DNA from: CAKSHP01 sp045590935
GTDB taxonomy: Bacteria > Bacillota > Clostridia > UBA1381 > UMGS1253
Length of the DNA stretch: 9,392 nucleotides
Direction of reading: 5' to 3'
Assembly: GCA_045590935.1 (NCBI GenBank)
Contig: JAZNSA010000103.1
Coordinates: 1 to 9,392, forward strand
Position numbers and translations under genes: made by a program. The notes under the pieces are model-generated. The model did no database searches, was not told where the DNA came from, and saw only the letters and a program-made list of their open reading frames with translations. Below, piece after piece: positions 1 to 7,121 of this stretch (its first letter is position 1; every line of letters begins with the position of its first letter).

Positions 1-93
1 CATGAGCTATATCAAAGCGAAGGACCTGTTTTGATTGTTGAATCAGTCGAAAAAGCAAATGAGCCTGAGCAACCGGTAGCAACGTTTTATTGA
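1..93 (+). CDS. 3' end of an unidentified gene (partial)
   Basis: Frame 1 is open from the window edge to a TGA at 91-93 and gives 30 residues ending in ...EQPVATFY. It is followed within a few bases by a clear rho-independent terminator, which supports this being the true end of a gene. The visible tail is acidic and proline-containing (EKANEPEQP). I do not recognise a family from this fragment, so no function is proposed. It is convergent with the transporter gene to its right. Confidence 0.6.
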   Translation, partial: HELYQSEGPVLIVESVEKANEPEQPVATFY

Positions 94-96
94 GAT

Positions 97-136
97 AAAA
101 AAACTGCGTTTAATATTTTCAAAACGCAGTTTTTTG
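97..136. terminator. Bidirectional rho-independent terminator
   Basis: The arms ACTGCGTTT (103-111) and AAACGCAGT (122-130) are perfectly complementary around a 10-nt loop. An A-run lies on the left (97-102) and a T-run on the right (131-135), so the hairpin has a U-tract whichever strand is transcribed. It sits between the stop of the plus-strand partial gene (93) and the stop of the minus-strand transporter (138), the expected place for a shared terminator of convergent genes. Confidence 0.9.
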
Positions 137-137
137 T

Positions 138-1061
138 TTAATTATTCTTTTTAAACAAGGTTTTTAAAGGCGGAAGTTGAATTAAAATAATTGCCGCAAA
201 AATCAAAAGACATCCGAAAATTTCTCTTCCATTCATAATATCCTCTGCAATGTACGGAGGTAATATCCAACTGAATAAAGCCGCAAAAACCGATTCTAAG
301 CTCATTATAAGCGTTGCTGAGGTTGGGTCTGTATACTTTTGACCGATGATTTGCAATGTATATGCTATACCGCAAGAGAAAACACCTGAATAAACAATTG
401 GCAGCCAACATCTTATAATAAGACCAATATCAGGCTTTTCAAATAAAAACATCAATATAATATCTAATATTCCGCAAACAAAAAATTGAATACACGAAAG
501 CTTTATACCCTCAACCTTTGGAGCAAAATAATCAATAAGCATAATGTGAATTGAAAAAATAATTGCACAAATCAAAGCATAAAAATCAAAGATGCCAACC
601 GTTAAGTCGCTTGATGTCATACATAAAAAGTAAAATCCTACCATAGACAGCATAATTGTAGGAATAATTTTAAGTGGTGGCCGTTTTTTTAGAAAAATGC
701 TTATTATTGGGACAAAGATAATGTAGTTTGCAGTCAAAAAAGCTGCTTTTCCGCTTGAAATTCCAACCATTGAATATGTCTGTATTGTACTGGCTGCACA
801 AAGCGCTAAACCACATAAAATTCCCCCAAACCACAATGTCTTTTTACTATAATTATTTGTATTTAATCGCATCTTTTTATTTTTATATCCAGAAAAAAGA
901 ATAAACGGACAAAGAACAATTGCACCAAGAGTTGTTCTGATTCCTGTAAATGTTGCAGGCCCTATAAAATCCATTGAGGTGCTTTGGGAAATAAAAGATA
1001 TTCCCCAGATAATTGCAGTTATAAGTAATATCAAATTTCCTTTCAGCTTTGATTTATACAA
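138..1061 (-). CDS. DMT superfamily (EamA family) membrane transporter
   Basis: This encodes an integral membrane transporter of the drug/metabolite transporter superfamily; the substrate cannot be told from sequence. The protein of about 307 residues is the usual EamA length and shows two homologous halves of about five membrane helices each. The first half has the typical opening helix (AIIWGISF) and an arginine-led helix (RTTLGAIVL). The second half has the repeat-end signature GIAYTLQIIGQKYTDPTSATLIMSLESVFAALFSW. The frame extends to a GTG at 1068-1070, but that GTG lies inside the Shine-Dalgarno GGAGTG (1068-1073). The TTG at 1059-1061, six bases further on, is therefore the better start. 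It has its own promoter (1093-1121) and shares a terminator (97-136) with the convergent gene. Family assignment is confident; the TTG start is inference from spacing. Confidence 0.88.
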   Translation of the reverse strand: MYKSKLKGNLILLITAIIWGISFISQSTSMDFIGPATFTGIRTTLGAIVLCPFILFSGYKNKKMRLNTNNYSKKTLWFGGILCGLALCAASTIQTYSMVGISSGKAAFLTANYIIFVPIISIFLKKRPPLKIIPTIMLSMVGFYFLCMTSSDLTVGIFDFYALICAIIFSIHIMLIDYFAPKVEGIKLSCIQFFVCGILDIILMFLFEKPDIGLIIRCWLPIVYSGVFSCGIAYTLQIIGQKYTDPTSATLIMSLESVFAALFSWILPPYIAEDIMNGREIFGCLLIFAAIILIQLPPLKTLFKKNN

Positions 1062-1092
1062 TATAATCACTCCATTTATTAAAATACGATTA

Positions 1093-1121
1093 ATTATACA
1101 CGATTTTGTCCGTTTTGTAAA
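1093..1121 (-). promoter_or_regulatory. Sigma-A-type promoter of the EamA transporter
   Basis: On the minus strand, TTTACA (1116-1121; five of six matches to TTGACA) is followed by a 17-nt spacer and a perfect TATAAT (1093-1098). The gene start lies about 30 bp downstream. It is separated from the spore-protein gene by that gene's terminator, so the transporter is probably transcribed alone. Confidence 0.8.
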
Positions 1122-1155
1122 GGATTTACAATGTTTTCTCTGTTTTTAACAAAAA

Positions 1156-1198
1156 TTAGCAATGGGCATAAATCATTTGTATATGATTTATGCCCATT
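1156..1198 (-). terminator. Rho-independent terminator of the spore protein gene
   Basis: A perfect 16-bp stem (1161-1176 with 1183-1198) closes a 6-nt loop (TTGTAT). Read on the minus strand, the stem is followed by GCTA and then a T-rich run (ATTTTTGTT), so the U-tract is displaced by four bases. The hairpin begins 21 bp after the stop codon of the small acid-soluble spore protein gene and precedes the transporter promoter. The stem is GC-poor apart from GGGC/GCCC but long and exact. Confidence 0.8.
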
Positions 1199-1219
1199 GA
1201 ATCAATCAGATTAAAAAAC

Positions 1220-1414
1220 TTATTTCATGCCCTGTTCGTAGGCGCTAATCATCTTTTTTACCATCTGACCGCCAACGCTGCCTGCCTGCTTGCTTGTCAA
1301 ATCTCCGTTATATCCTTCTTTAAGATTTACACCAACTTCATTTGCAGCTTCCATCTTAAATCTGTTTAGAGCTTCTCTTGCTTCAGGTACTAATGTTTTT
1401 TTGTTGTTAGACAT
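1220..1414 (-). CDS. Alpha/beta-type small acid-soluble spore protein (SASP)
   Basis: The product binds and saturates DNA in the dormant forespore, protecting it from UV and chemical damage, and is degraded at germination by the GPR protease (family knowledge). The 64-residue protein has the two SASP signatures. The first is EALNRFKMEAANEVGV at about 14-29, covering the GPR cleavage region. The second is the C-terminal block GYNGDLTSKQAGSVGGQMVK at about 34-53. At the cleavage region it reads MEAA rather than the commoner E-I/F-A. The frame extends upstream to a GTG at 1424-1426, but that GTG is part of the strong Shine-Dalgarno AAGGAGGTG (1424-1432). The ATG at 1412-1414, nine bases after it, is the start. 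Expression under forespore sigma-G is expected, but I could not place a good sigma-G promoter; GATTGTA at 1437-1443 is only a weak -10 candidate. A strong terminator follows. Confidence 0.95.
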   Translation of the reverse strand: MSNNKKTLVPEAREALNRFKMEAANEVGVNLKEGYNGDLTSKQAGSVGGQMVKKMISAYEQGMK

Positions 1415-1534
1415 ATTGAATTTCACCTCCTTGAATTTGCTACAATCATAATTTATGCAAATAACAGTTTTTTATAAGGTGAAATTTTTGCTATTTAAGG
1501 CAAATAAGGTATATAATAATAATAATGAAAAAAA

Positions 1535-3568
1535 TTATAAAAATAAATTTTCGATTTTTTGGTTTATAATTCTTCTTAGCTTCTCATTTTTTATAATATT
1601 GGATGAAGGACTGTTTTCTAAAATTAAAATATCCTTTGCCGCTTGCTGAGCCAAAGACAGAATAGATTTATCGCTAAAGAGATTTGCGATTTTAAACGGA
1701 GGCAGACCGTGCTGTTTTGCACCAAAAAAATCTCCTGAGCCACGAAGAAGCAAATCCTGCTCCGAAATTAAAAAGCCATCGTTTGAGGTTGATAAAATAT
1801 TCATTCTTTTTTTTGCGAGTTCAGTTTCGGATTGATTAAAAAGGATGCAAAAGCTTTGATGTACACCTCTGCCAACCCGACCTCTTAGCTGATGTAACGT
1901 TGCAAGACCGAAACGCTCTGCATTTTCAATTATCATAAGGTTTGCATTTGCAACGTCAACCCCGACCTCAACAACGGTTGTAGATACCAAAATATCTATA
2001 TAACCATCCTTAAAAGCTTCCATTATTTCATCCTTTTCTTGCGGTTTTAATTTTCCATGTAATAGTGCGATTTTGTAATTTGGGAAAACAGATGAAATTT
2101 TTTTTGTATATTCAGTAACATTTTTTAAATCAAGTGCTTCCGATTCTTCAACAAGCGGGCAAATAATATAAGCCTGACGACCATCGTCAATGTTCTTTTT
2201 TATAAAATTATTTATACGAGTGCGCATACCTTCGTCAACCGCATACGTTTTTATCGGTATTCTACCTTTTGGCATTGTATCAATTATAGAAATATCCATA
2301 TCACCATACAAAACGAGTGCAAGCGTTCGGGGGATAGGAGTTGCGCTCATAACTAATACGTTTGTGTTGATTCCTTTTTGCGCAAGGCTTTCCCTTTGCT
2401 TTACCCCAAATCTGTGCTGTTCATCAGTAACAACCAAAGCTAAATTTTTATATTCAACGTTTCCTTGTATTATAGCATGTGTTCCAATAATTATTTTTGC
2501 CTTACCACTTTTTATTAAGTCATAGGCTTCTTTTTTTCTTGCGGCACTCATTGAGCCGCTAAGGAGGCATATTTCAAACTTGTTTTTAAACATTTTTATA
2601 AAGTTATCATAATGCTGCTTGGCTAATATCTCAGTCGGAGCCATAAGAGCCGCTTGAAATCCGTTTGATGCAGCGCAATATATTGCAGCGGCACTAACAA
2701 CGGTTTTTCCTGAGCCAACATCACCTTGTACAAGCCTGTTCATCGGAATTTCACTTGATAAGTCTACCGCAATTTCTCTTAACACACGCATTTGCCCGTC
2801 CGTAAGAGTATAGGGGAGAGCAGACAAAAAATCCGCAATACATTTTATGTCTTTAAATGGCGTTGTTTTGTTTACAACATTCGTACTTTTAAGCTTTGCA
2901 AGAGAAAGAGATAAAATAAAAAATTCATCAAAAACAAGCCTTTTTCTTGCTGTTTCAAATTTTTCAAAGCTTTCAGGAAAATGTATATTATAAACGGCTG
3001 TTTTCAAGTCGCACAAATTGTATTTTTCCAAAATTGAAATTGGCATATAATCCTCAATTTCGTCAATAGCTTCTAACGCAGATTTAACGGATTGAAAAAA
3101 AACATTTTGACCAAGTTCGGCAGTGAGCGGGTAAATCGGAATAATTTTTCTTGTTTTGCTGGCATTATCCGCACGCTCAAAGACAGGGTTCTCAATTTGA
3201 GAAAATCTTGAATCTTTTTTTATCTTCCCGTAAAAAACATAAGTTTCACCTTTTTTTAAAGATGATTTTATGTACTTATTATTAAACCATACGGCATTTA
3301 TAAAGGCTGTTCCGTCGGATAACATCGCATTATATATTCTAAGCCCTTTTCTAGGCATTTTTTCTAAAACATCGGAAAAAACGGTGGCTTTAATGCACAC
3401 CGTTTCACCATTTGTTACATCATAAATATCTGACAGCTTTGTTCTGTCTTCGTAAGTTCTTGGAAAATAATATAAAAGGTCTTTAACAGTTTTTACACCA
3501 AGCTTTTCCAATAGCTTTGCTCGTTTTTCACCAATGCCTTTAAGTACCGTAATATTATCAGCAAGCAT
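1535..3568 (-). CDS. recG: ATP-dependent DNA helicase RecG
   Basis: RecG is a double-stranded DNA translocase that remodels stalled replication forks and branched recombination intermediates. The 677-residue protein has the full family architecture. Residue numbers here are counted from the upstream GTG; subtract 3 for the preferred start. A helix-hairpin-helix-like start (LKGIGEKRAKLLEKLG) is followed by the OB-fold wedge domain at about 55-130. Then come Walker A GDVGSGKT at 285-292, DEQH at 385-388, SATPIPRT at 411-418, VSTTVVEVGVD at 531-541 and the motif VI arginine fingers QLRGRVGRG at 563-571. The C-terminal motif QDLLLRGSGDFFG lies at 607-619. The frame reaches a GTG at 3575-3577, but GGAGTG there is the Shine-Dalgarno; the ATG at 3566-3568 follows after six bases. 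The stop codon of fakA lies inside this ribosome binding region, five bases before the ATG, implying translational coupling. No strong terminator follows. Confidence 0.97.
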   Translation of the reverse strand: MLADNITVLKGIGEKRAKLLEKLGVKTVKDLLYYFPRTYEDRTKLSDIYDVTNGETVCIKATVFSDVLEKMPRKGLRIYNAMLSDGTAFINAVWFNNKYIKSSLKKGETYVFYGKIKKDSRFSQIENPVFERADNASKTRKIIPIYPLTAELGQNVFFQSVKSALEAIDEIEDYMPISILEKYNLCDLKTAVYNIHFPESFEKFETARKRLVFDEFFILSLSLAKLKSTNVVNKTTPFKDIKCIADFLSALPYTLTDGQMRVLREIAVDLSSEIPMNRLVQGDVGSGKTVVSAAAIYCAASNGFQAALMAPTEILAKQHYDNFIKMFKNKFEICLLSGSMSAARKKEAYDLIKSGKAKIIIGTHAIIQGNVEYKNLALVVTDEQHRFGVKQRESLAQKGINTNVLVMSATPIPRTLALVLYGDMDISIIDTMPKGRIPIKTYAVDEGMRTRINNFIKKNIDDGRQAYIICPLVEESEALDLKNVTEYTKKISSVFPNYKIALLHGKLKPQEKDEIMEAFKDGYIDILVSTTVVEVGVDVANANLMIIENAERFGLATLHQLRGRVGRGVHQSFCILFNQSETELAKKRMNILSTSNDGFLISEQDLLLRGSGDFFGAKQHGLPPFKIANLFSDKSILSLAQQAAKDILILENSPSSNIIKNEKLRRIINQKIENLFL

Positions 3569-3573
3569 ATATA

Positions 3574-5217
3574 TCACTCCACAGATACAATATAATAATA
3601 CAAAGGTTGCGTTCCGTTTTGCAAAATTACGTCTATATCCTCATATTTCTCTTCAAGAGCATCTAAAAGCTCCTGAGCAGTTTCTTCTGCAACATCTTCT
3701 CCAAAATAAACTGTTATAACCTCGCTATCCTCATCGGCTAAAGAATCAATTAATTCTAAGCAAATTTCGTTATAATCGCTTCCTATGGCAGTTATTTCGC
3801 CGCTTGAAATTCCTATTATATCTCCGTTTTTGATTTCTTTTCCGTTTGATGTTGTATCTCTTACAGCAAAAGTAACCTGACCTGTTTTTATGTTATCCAA
3901 AGCGGATATCATATTATTTTTATTTGTTTCTAAATCTAAATGCGGTAAAAATGCTGTCATAGCGCAAATGCCTTGCGGAGCAGACTTAGAGGGGATAACA
4001 ATAACTTTAGATTCTGCTAACTCTGCCGCCTGTTCGGCTGCCAGAATAATATTTTTATTATTTGGGAAAACAAATATACAATCAGCATTAATTTTCTCAA
4101 TTGCAGATAAAATATCATCCGTACTTGGATTCATTGTTTGACCGCCTTCAATTACTTCATCCACACCGTAATCTTTGAAAATGTTGCTTAAACCCGCACC
4201 TGCTGTTACACTGACAAAGCCATACGCACTGCGCGGCTTCGTTGGTGCTTCAAGCTTTTTTGCATCTTCGCTTTTTTCAAGAATAGTTGAATGCTGAAGA
4301 CGCATATTATCAATCTTAATTTTGCTTAGGCTACCAAGCTTAAGAGCTTCTTCTAAAACGAAACCTGGATGATTTGTGTGAATATGTACCTTCACAATCT
4401 CATCATCATCTATAACAAGCTTGCAATCACCTTTAGAATCAATAGTATCACTAAAGAGGGACACATTTACGCCCGTGTTTTTCTTGTCAATTATAAATTC
4501 GGTACAATAAGCAAATTTTATACTGTTAGGGTCTATTTCAACTTGGTTTGCTGCAACATCTTGCGCCACAGACTGTTCCTTGTCAGAAAGCTCAATTATT
4601 TCATCGGTTGAAAGAGCGTGGAAAGCACCCTCTAAAATCTTTAGCAAACCTGCACCGCCCGCATCAACAACGCCCGCTTCTTTCAAAACGGGGAGAAGAT
4701 TAGGGGTATTATTTAAAGATTTGCGAGCCGCCTCGAGCATAGTACTCATAACAGCTACAATATCTTCGTTTTCTTCTGATGCTTTAACTGCCGCATTTGA
4801 GCTATCCTTTGCAACGGTTAAAATAGTTCCTTCAGTTGGACGCATAACAGCCTTATATGCAGTATCCGCTCCGTTTTTAAATGCTGCTGAAAGTTGCTTT
4901 GAATCTGCGACCTCTAAGCCCTCAAGAGCTTTATATATACCTCTGCAAAACTGAGATAGTATAACGCCTGAATTTCCTCTTGCGCCACGCAATGAAGCTG
5001 TTGATAAAGCCTTTGCAACATCGGATAAATTGGATGTTACAAATTTTGATACTTCTTGCGAAGCTGCCGAAAACGTAAGCGACATATTTGTTCCTGTATC
5101 TCCGTCTGGAACAGGGAATACATTTAGCGCATCAACTTCTACCTTACTATTGCTCAAATTATTTGCCGCAGAAATTATTGCACGAGCAAAATCAGAGCCG
5201 TTTATATGCTTAATTAT
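3574..5217 (-). CDS. fakA: Fatty acid kinase catalytic subunit FakA (DAK2/DegV-like, YloV family), non-canonical start
   Basis: FakA phosphorylates fatty acids held by FakB proteins; the acyl-phosphates feed phospholipid synthesis through PlsX/PlsY (family knowledge). The N-terminal DhaL/DAK2 kinase domain shows the Mg-ATP loop VPDGDTGTN at about 36-44, RGARGNSGVILSQ at about 77-89 and DAGGAGL near 180. A central domain and a C-terminal DegV-like domain follow. No FakB gene is in the window. Conventional gene calling would begin at a TTG (5155-5157) just before SNSKVEVD, but the frame upstream reads IKHINGSDFARAIISAANN, the normal FakA N-terminus. This extension has a perfect AGGAGG (5226-5231) and is bounded upstream by an in-frame TAG. 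It contains no ATG, GTG or TTG. ATA (5215-5217) lies eight bases after AGGAGG where ATG is expected, giving 547 residues. ATT (5212-5214) and GTC (5218-5220) are other possibilities. A natural ATG-to-ATA change or a base error could both explain it. Confidence 0.9.
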   Translation of the reverse strand: MIKHINGSDFARAIISAANNLSNSKVEVDALNVFPVPDGDTGTNMSLTFSAASQEVSKFVTSNLSDVAKALSTASLRGARGNSGVILSQFCRGIYKALEGLEVADSKQLSAAFKNGADTAYKAVMRPTEGTILTVAKDSSNAAVKASEENEDIVAVMSTMLEAARKSLNNTPNLLPVLKEAGVVDAGGAGLLKILEGAFHALSTDEIIELSDKEQSVAQDVAANQVEIDPNSIKFAYCTEFIIDKKNTGVNVSLFSDTIDSKGDCKLVIDDDEIVKVHIHTNHPGFVLEEALKLGSLSKIKIDNMRLQHSTILEKSEDAKKLEAPTKPRSAYGFVSVTAGAGLSNIFKDYGVDEVIEGGQTMNPSTDDILSAIEKINADCIFVFPNNKNIILAAEQAAELAESKVIVIPSKSAPQGICAMTAFLPHLDLETNKNNMISALDNIKTGQVTFAVRDTTSNGKEIKNGDIIGISSGEITAIGSDYNEICLELIDSLADEDSEVITVYFGEDVAEETAQELLDALEEKYEDIDVILQNGTQPLYYYIVSVE

Positions 5218-5225
5218 GACAATCG

Positions 5226-5231
5226 CCTCCT
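5226..5231 (-). promoter_or_regulatory. Shine-Dalgarno that fixes the fakA start region
   Basis: AGGAGG on the minus strand lies in the short gap after the yloU stop (5237). With the optimal spacing of eight bases it points to the ATA codon at 5215-5217. It is 68 bases away from the nearest standard start codon in frame (TTG 5155-5157), which has no comparable site of its own. This is the main reason for extending the gene beyond the TTG. Confidence 0.75.
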
Positions 5232-5236
5232 ATTAA

Positions 5237-5584
5237 TCAATCAACACGTGCACCATCAATATACACGTTTACTGCACCAACCTTGCAGCCCGTTAAATTT
5301 TCAACACTGTATTTTACATTTTTGATTATACTTTCAGAAATAACAGAGATATTTACGCCGTATTCAACCATAATGTGCAAATCGATAACAAGACATTCAT
5401 CCTCTGTTGAAATATTTACACCCTTCGAGATAGAATTACCCATAAAAAGATTATATAGTCCACCTTTAGAATCCAACATACCAACAACGCCGTAACAGCT
5501 TGTTGCCGCCATGCCAGAAATTTTGGCTATAACGTCATTTTGTATGATTATTTCGCCTAAATCATTCAGTTTCTTTACTGCCAT
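5237..5584 (-). CDS. yloU: Asp23/Gls24 family envelope stress response protein (YloU-like)
   Basis: This is a 115-residue Asp23/Gls24-family protein; relatives are linked to cell-envelope homeostasis and alkaline stress, but the biochemical role is not established. The single domain spans most of the protein: an N-terminal GEIIIQNDVIAKISGMAA segment, then GVVGMLDSKGGL, then alternating strands with the family-typical VIDLHIMVEYGVNI, and a closing KVGAVNVYIDGARV. There is no signal peptide or membrane segment, so it is cytoplasmic. The ATG at 5582-5584 has a GGAGGGG ribosome binding site about five bases upstream. It is first in the yloU-fakA-recG run, 19 bp before the proposed fakA start, behind the promoter at 5636-5664. 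In B. subtilis yloU also directly precedes yloV (fakA), which supports the assignment. The symbol follows that synteny. Confidence 0.92.
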   Translation of the reverse strand: MAVKKLNDLGEIIIQNDVIAKISGMAATSCYGVVGMLDSKGGLYNLFMGNSISKGVNISTEDECLVIDLHIMVEYGVNISVISESIIKNVKYSVENLTGCKVGAVNVYIDGARVD

Positions 5585-5635
5585 TTAAACCCCTCCATTT
5601 TCAAAAAAATCATAAAACTATTTTTACCAAATTGT

Positions 5636-5664
5636 ATTATATCATATTTTTTTTAATTAGTCTA
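5636..5664 (-). promoter_or_regulatory. Promoter of the yloU-fakA-recG operon (extended -10)
   Basis: On the minus strand, TAGACT (5659-5664; four of six matches to TTGACA) is followed by a 17-nt A-rich spacer and a perfect TATAAT (5636-5641), preceded by TGA, which makes an extended -10 (TGnTATAAT). The yloU start codon lies about 50 bp downstream. No convincing terminator separates it from the rmuC stop at 5693, so some read-through from rmuC into the operon is possible. Confidence 0.75.
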
Positions 5665-5692
5665 TACATTTATAGTAAATTTTATGTAAAAA

Positions 5693-6925
5693 TTATTCCA
5701 ATAGGTTTTCTGTGTCCTCATTTCCAAGGGCTGTTATGTTTTTAAGAGTGCTTTGAATTTTTCTTGTTCTTACTCCAACAAGCTTATCAAGCTCCTTGTT
5801 TGCCTGCTCAATTCTTGTTTGCGTTGCAGTTAAAACATCTGAAAATTTATCAAATTCTGTTTTAACAGCGCCTAAAACTTTCCACACTTCGCCTGAGTGT
5901 TTCTGGATTGCAAGCGTTTTAAAGCCCATTTGCAAGCTGTTTAAAATTGCCGCCATAGTTGTTGGACCTGCGATGTTAACCTTGTAGTCGGCAGCAAGCT
6001 TTTCGATAAGCCCCATTTTTACAACCTCACAATACAAGCCTTCAAACGGAAGAAACAGGATTGCAAAATCTGTTGTATAAGGTGGCTCAACGTATTTATC
6101 GTGAATATCCTTTGCCGATTGCTTTATACTTCTTTCGAGAGCCACCTTTGCTGCGGCAATTAATTCTGCATTGCCACTTTCGTATGCATCGTTTAAATTC
6201 GCATACATATCTGCATGAAATTTAGAATCAATAGGAAGATAAACAAAATCATTTTCGTCGCCCGGTAAGCAAACTGCAAATTCAACAACATCTCTACTTT
6301 CTGGTATTGTTGCAAAATTAGTCTTATATTGCTCAGGGGATAGAATTTGTTCAAGAATTGAGCCAAGTTGAATTTCACCAAGTATTCCTCTTGTTTTAAC
6401 ATTTGAAAGAACTTTTTTCAAATCACCAACGCTGATTGCGAGAGTCTGCATTTCGCCAAGACCTTTGTATACCTGTTCGAGCCTTTCGCTAACAGTTTTA
6501 AAGGAACGTTCAAATTTTTCATCTAATGTTTTTTGAAGTTTTTCATCAACAGTTTCTCTCATTCTCTCAAGCTGCTTTTCATTACTCTCCGAAAGAGCAC
6601 GAAGCTTTAAATCTGTTGAATTTCTGATTTGTTCAAGCTTTTGTTCATTTGTATAAGCCATTTCAGCAATTCTCTTGTATAAATCCGAAAGCCTTGCGTC
6701 AATCATTGCATAGCTTTGCTTTTGACCTGCGGATAAAACATCACTCATAACTTTTGTATTGTCTTTTAGAAGAACTAAGTTTTCTGACTCAGCCTCTTTT
6801 ATAATTCTGCCTAAATTATCAACATTTAAAGAAGATGCGCTCTTTTTCATCATAAAAAACAAACCAACTTGAAATACAAGCAGAAAAAAAGCAATAAATA
6901 GCGTTATTATTTCTGTTGTTTCCAT
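5693..6925 (-). CDS. rmuC: DNA recombination protein RmuC homologue
   Basis: RmuC proteins are thought to restrain DNA inversion and rearrangement and carry a nuclease-like fold; the exact activity is not well defined. The 410-residue protein starts with one membrane helix (about 5-26) followed by a basic MKK, so it is probably membrane-anchored with the rest in the cytoplasm. A heptad-rich, highly charged coiled coil runs from about 60 to 165. The RmuC domain follows, with TRGILGEIQLGSILEQIL from 178, LPIDSKF at 230-236 (a D-x-K pair compatible with the PD-(D/E)xK fold), EPPYTTDFAILFLPFEGLY at 280-298 and NIAGPTTMAAILNSLQMGF at 317-335. The ATG (6923-6925) has AAAGGAG (6935-6941) nine bases upstream. 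It has its own promoter and is divergent from the symporter gene. Confidence 0.95.
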   Translation of the reverse strand: METTEIITLFIAFFLLVFQVGLFFMMKKSASSLNVDNLGRIIKEAESENLVLLKDNTKVMSDVLSAGQKQSYAMIDARLSDLYKRIAEMAYTNEQKLEQIRNSTDLKLRALSESNEKQLERMRETVDEKLQKTLDEKFERSFKTVSERLEQVYKGLGEMQTLAISVGDLKKVLSNVKTRGILGEIQLGSILEQILSPEQYKTNFATIPESRDVVEFAVCLPGDENDFVYLPIDSKFHADMYANLNDAYESGNAELIAAAKVALERSIKQSAKDIHDKYVEPPYTTDFAILFLPFEGLYCEVVKMGLIEKLAADYKVNIAGPTTMAAILNSLQMGFKTLAIQKHSGEVWKVLGAVKTEFDKFSDVLTATQTRIEQANKELDKLVGVRTRKIQSTLKNITALGNEDTENLLE

Positions 6926-6962
6926 AAAACAAAACTCCTTTCATGTTTTACTTATTACATTG

Positions 6963-6991
6963 ATTATACAACAAATGTGAACGCTAGTCTA
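6963..6991 (-). promoter_or_regulatory. Promoter of rmuC
   Basis: On the minus strand, TAGACT (6986-6991) is followed by a 17-nt spacer and a perfect TATAAT (6963-6968). The -35 hexamer, spacer length and -10 are the same as in the yloU operon promoter, although the spacers differ. The start codon lies about 38 bp downstream. Confidence 0.75.
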
Positions 6992-7085
6992 GTGATTTTT
7001 AATATTTTTATGTTTTTTTGTCGTCAATTTTTTACAAAAAAGCCGTTTTTCATAAAAAACCTAAAAAAAAAGCAAAAAAAAGCAC

Positions 7086-7114
7086 TTTACATTTAGCGAT
7101 TTTTGTTGTATCAT
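7086..7114 (+). promoter_or_regulatory. Promoter P1 of the symporter-iorA operon
   Basis: TTTACA (7086-7091; five of six) is followed by a 17-nt spacer and TATCAT (7109-7114; five of six). A-tracts lie just upstream of the -35. Transcription would begin near 7121, at the left edge of the 19-bp palindrome, leaving a 5' leader of about 130 nt. Confidence 0.7.
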
Positions 7115-7121
7115 ATTTTTA

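Noticed and set aside
1480..1510. Weak inverted repeat after recG (ATTTGC with GCAAAA) as a terminator
   Set aside because: The stem is only about five or six pairs, the loop is AT-rich, and no U-tract follows on the minus strand. Not enough to call a terminator.
1455..1649. 64-codon plus-strand frame with a hydrophobic stretch near the recG end
   Set aside because: More than half overlaps the recG 3' end in antisense, it is dominated by N/K/F/I codons from AT-rich DNA, and no Shine-Dalgarno precedes it.
4580..4954. 124-codon open frame on the plus strand
   Set aside because: It is antisense to the conserved DAK2 kinase region of fakA and is of the low-complexity S/A-rich type produced by the reverse of Ala/Ser-rich coding sequence.
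5655..5692. Hairpin after rmuC (CTATA-AATG-TATAG) as a terminator
   Set aside because: Five A/T-rich pairs with no following U-run; too weak to support.
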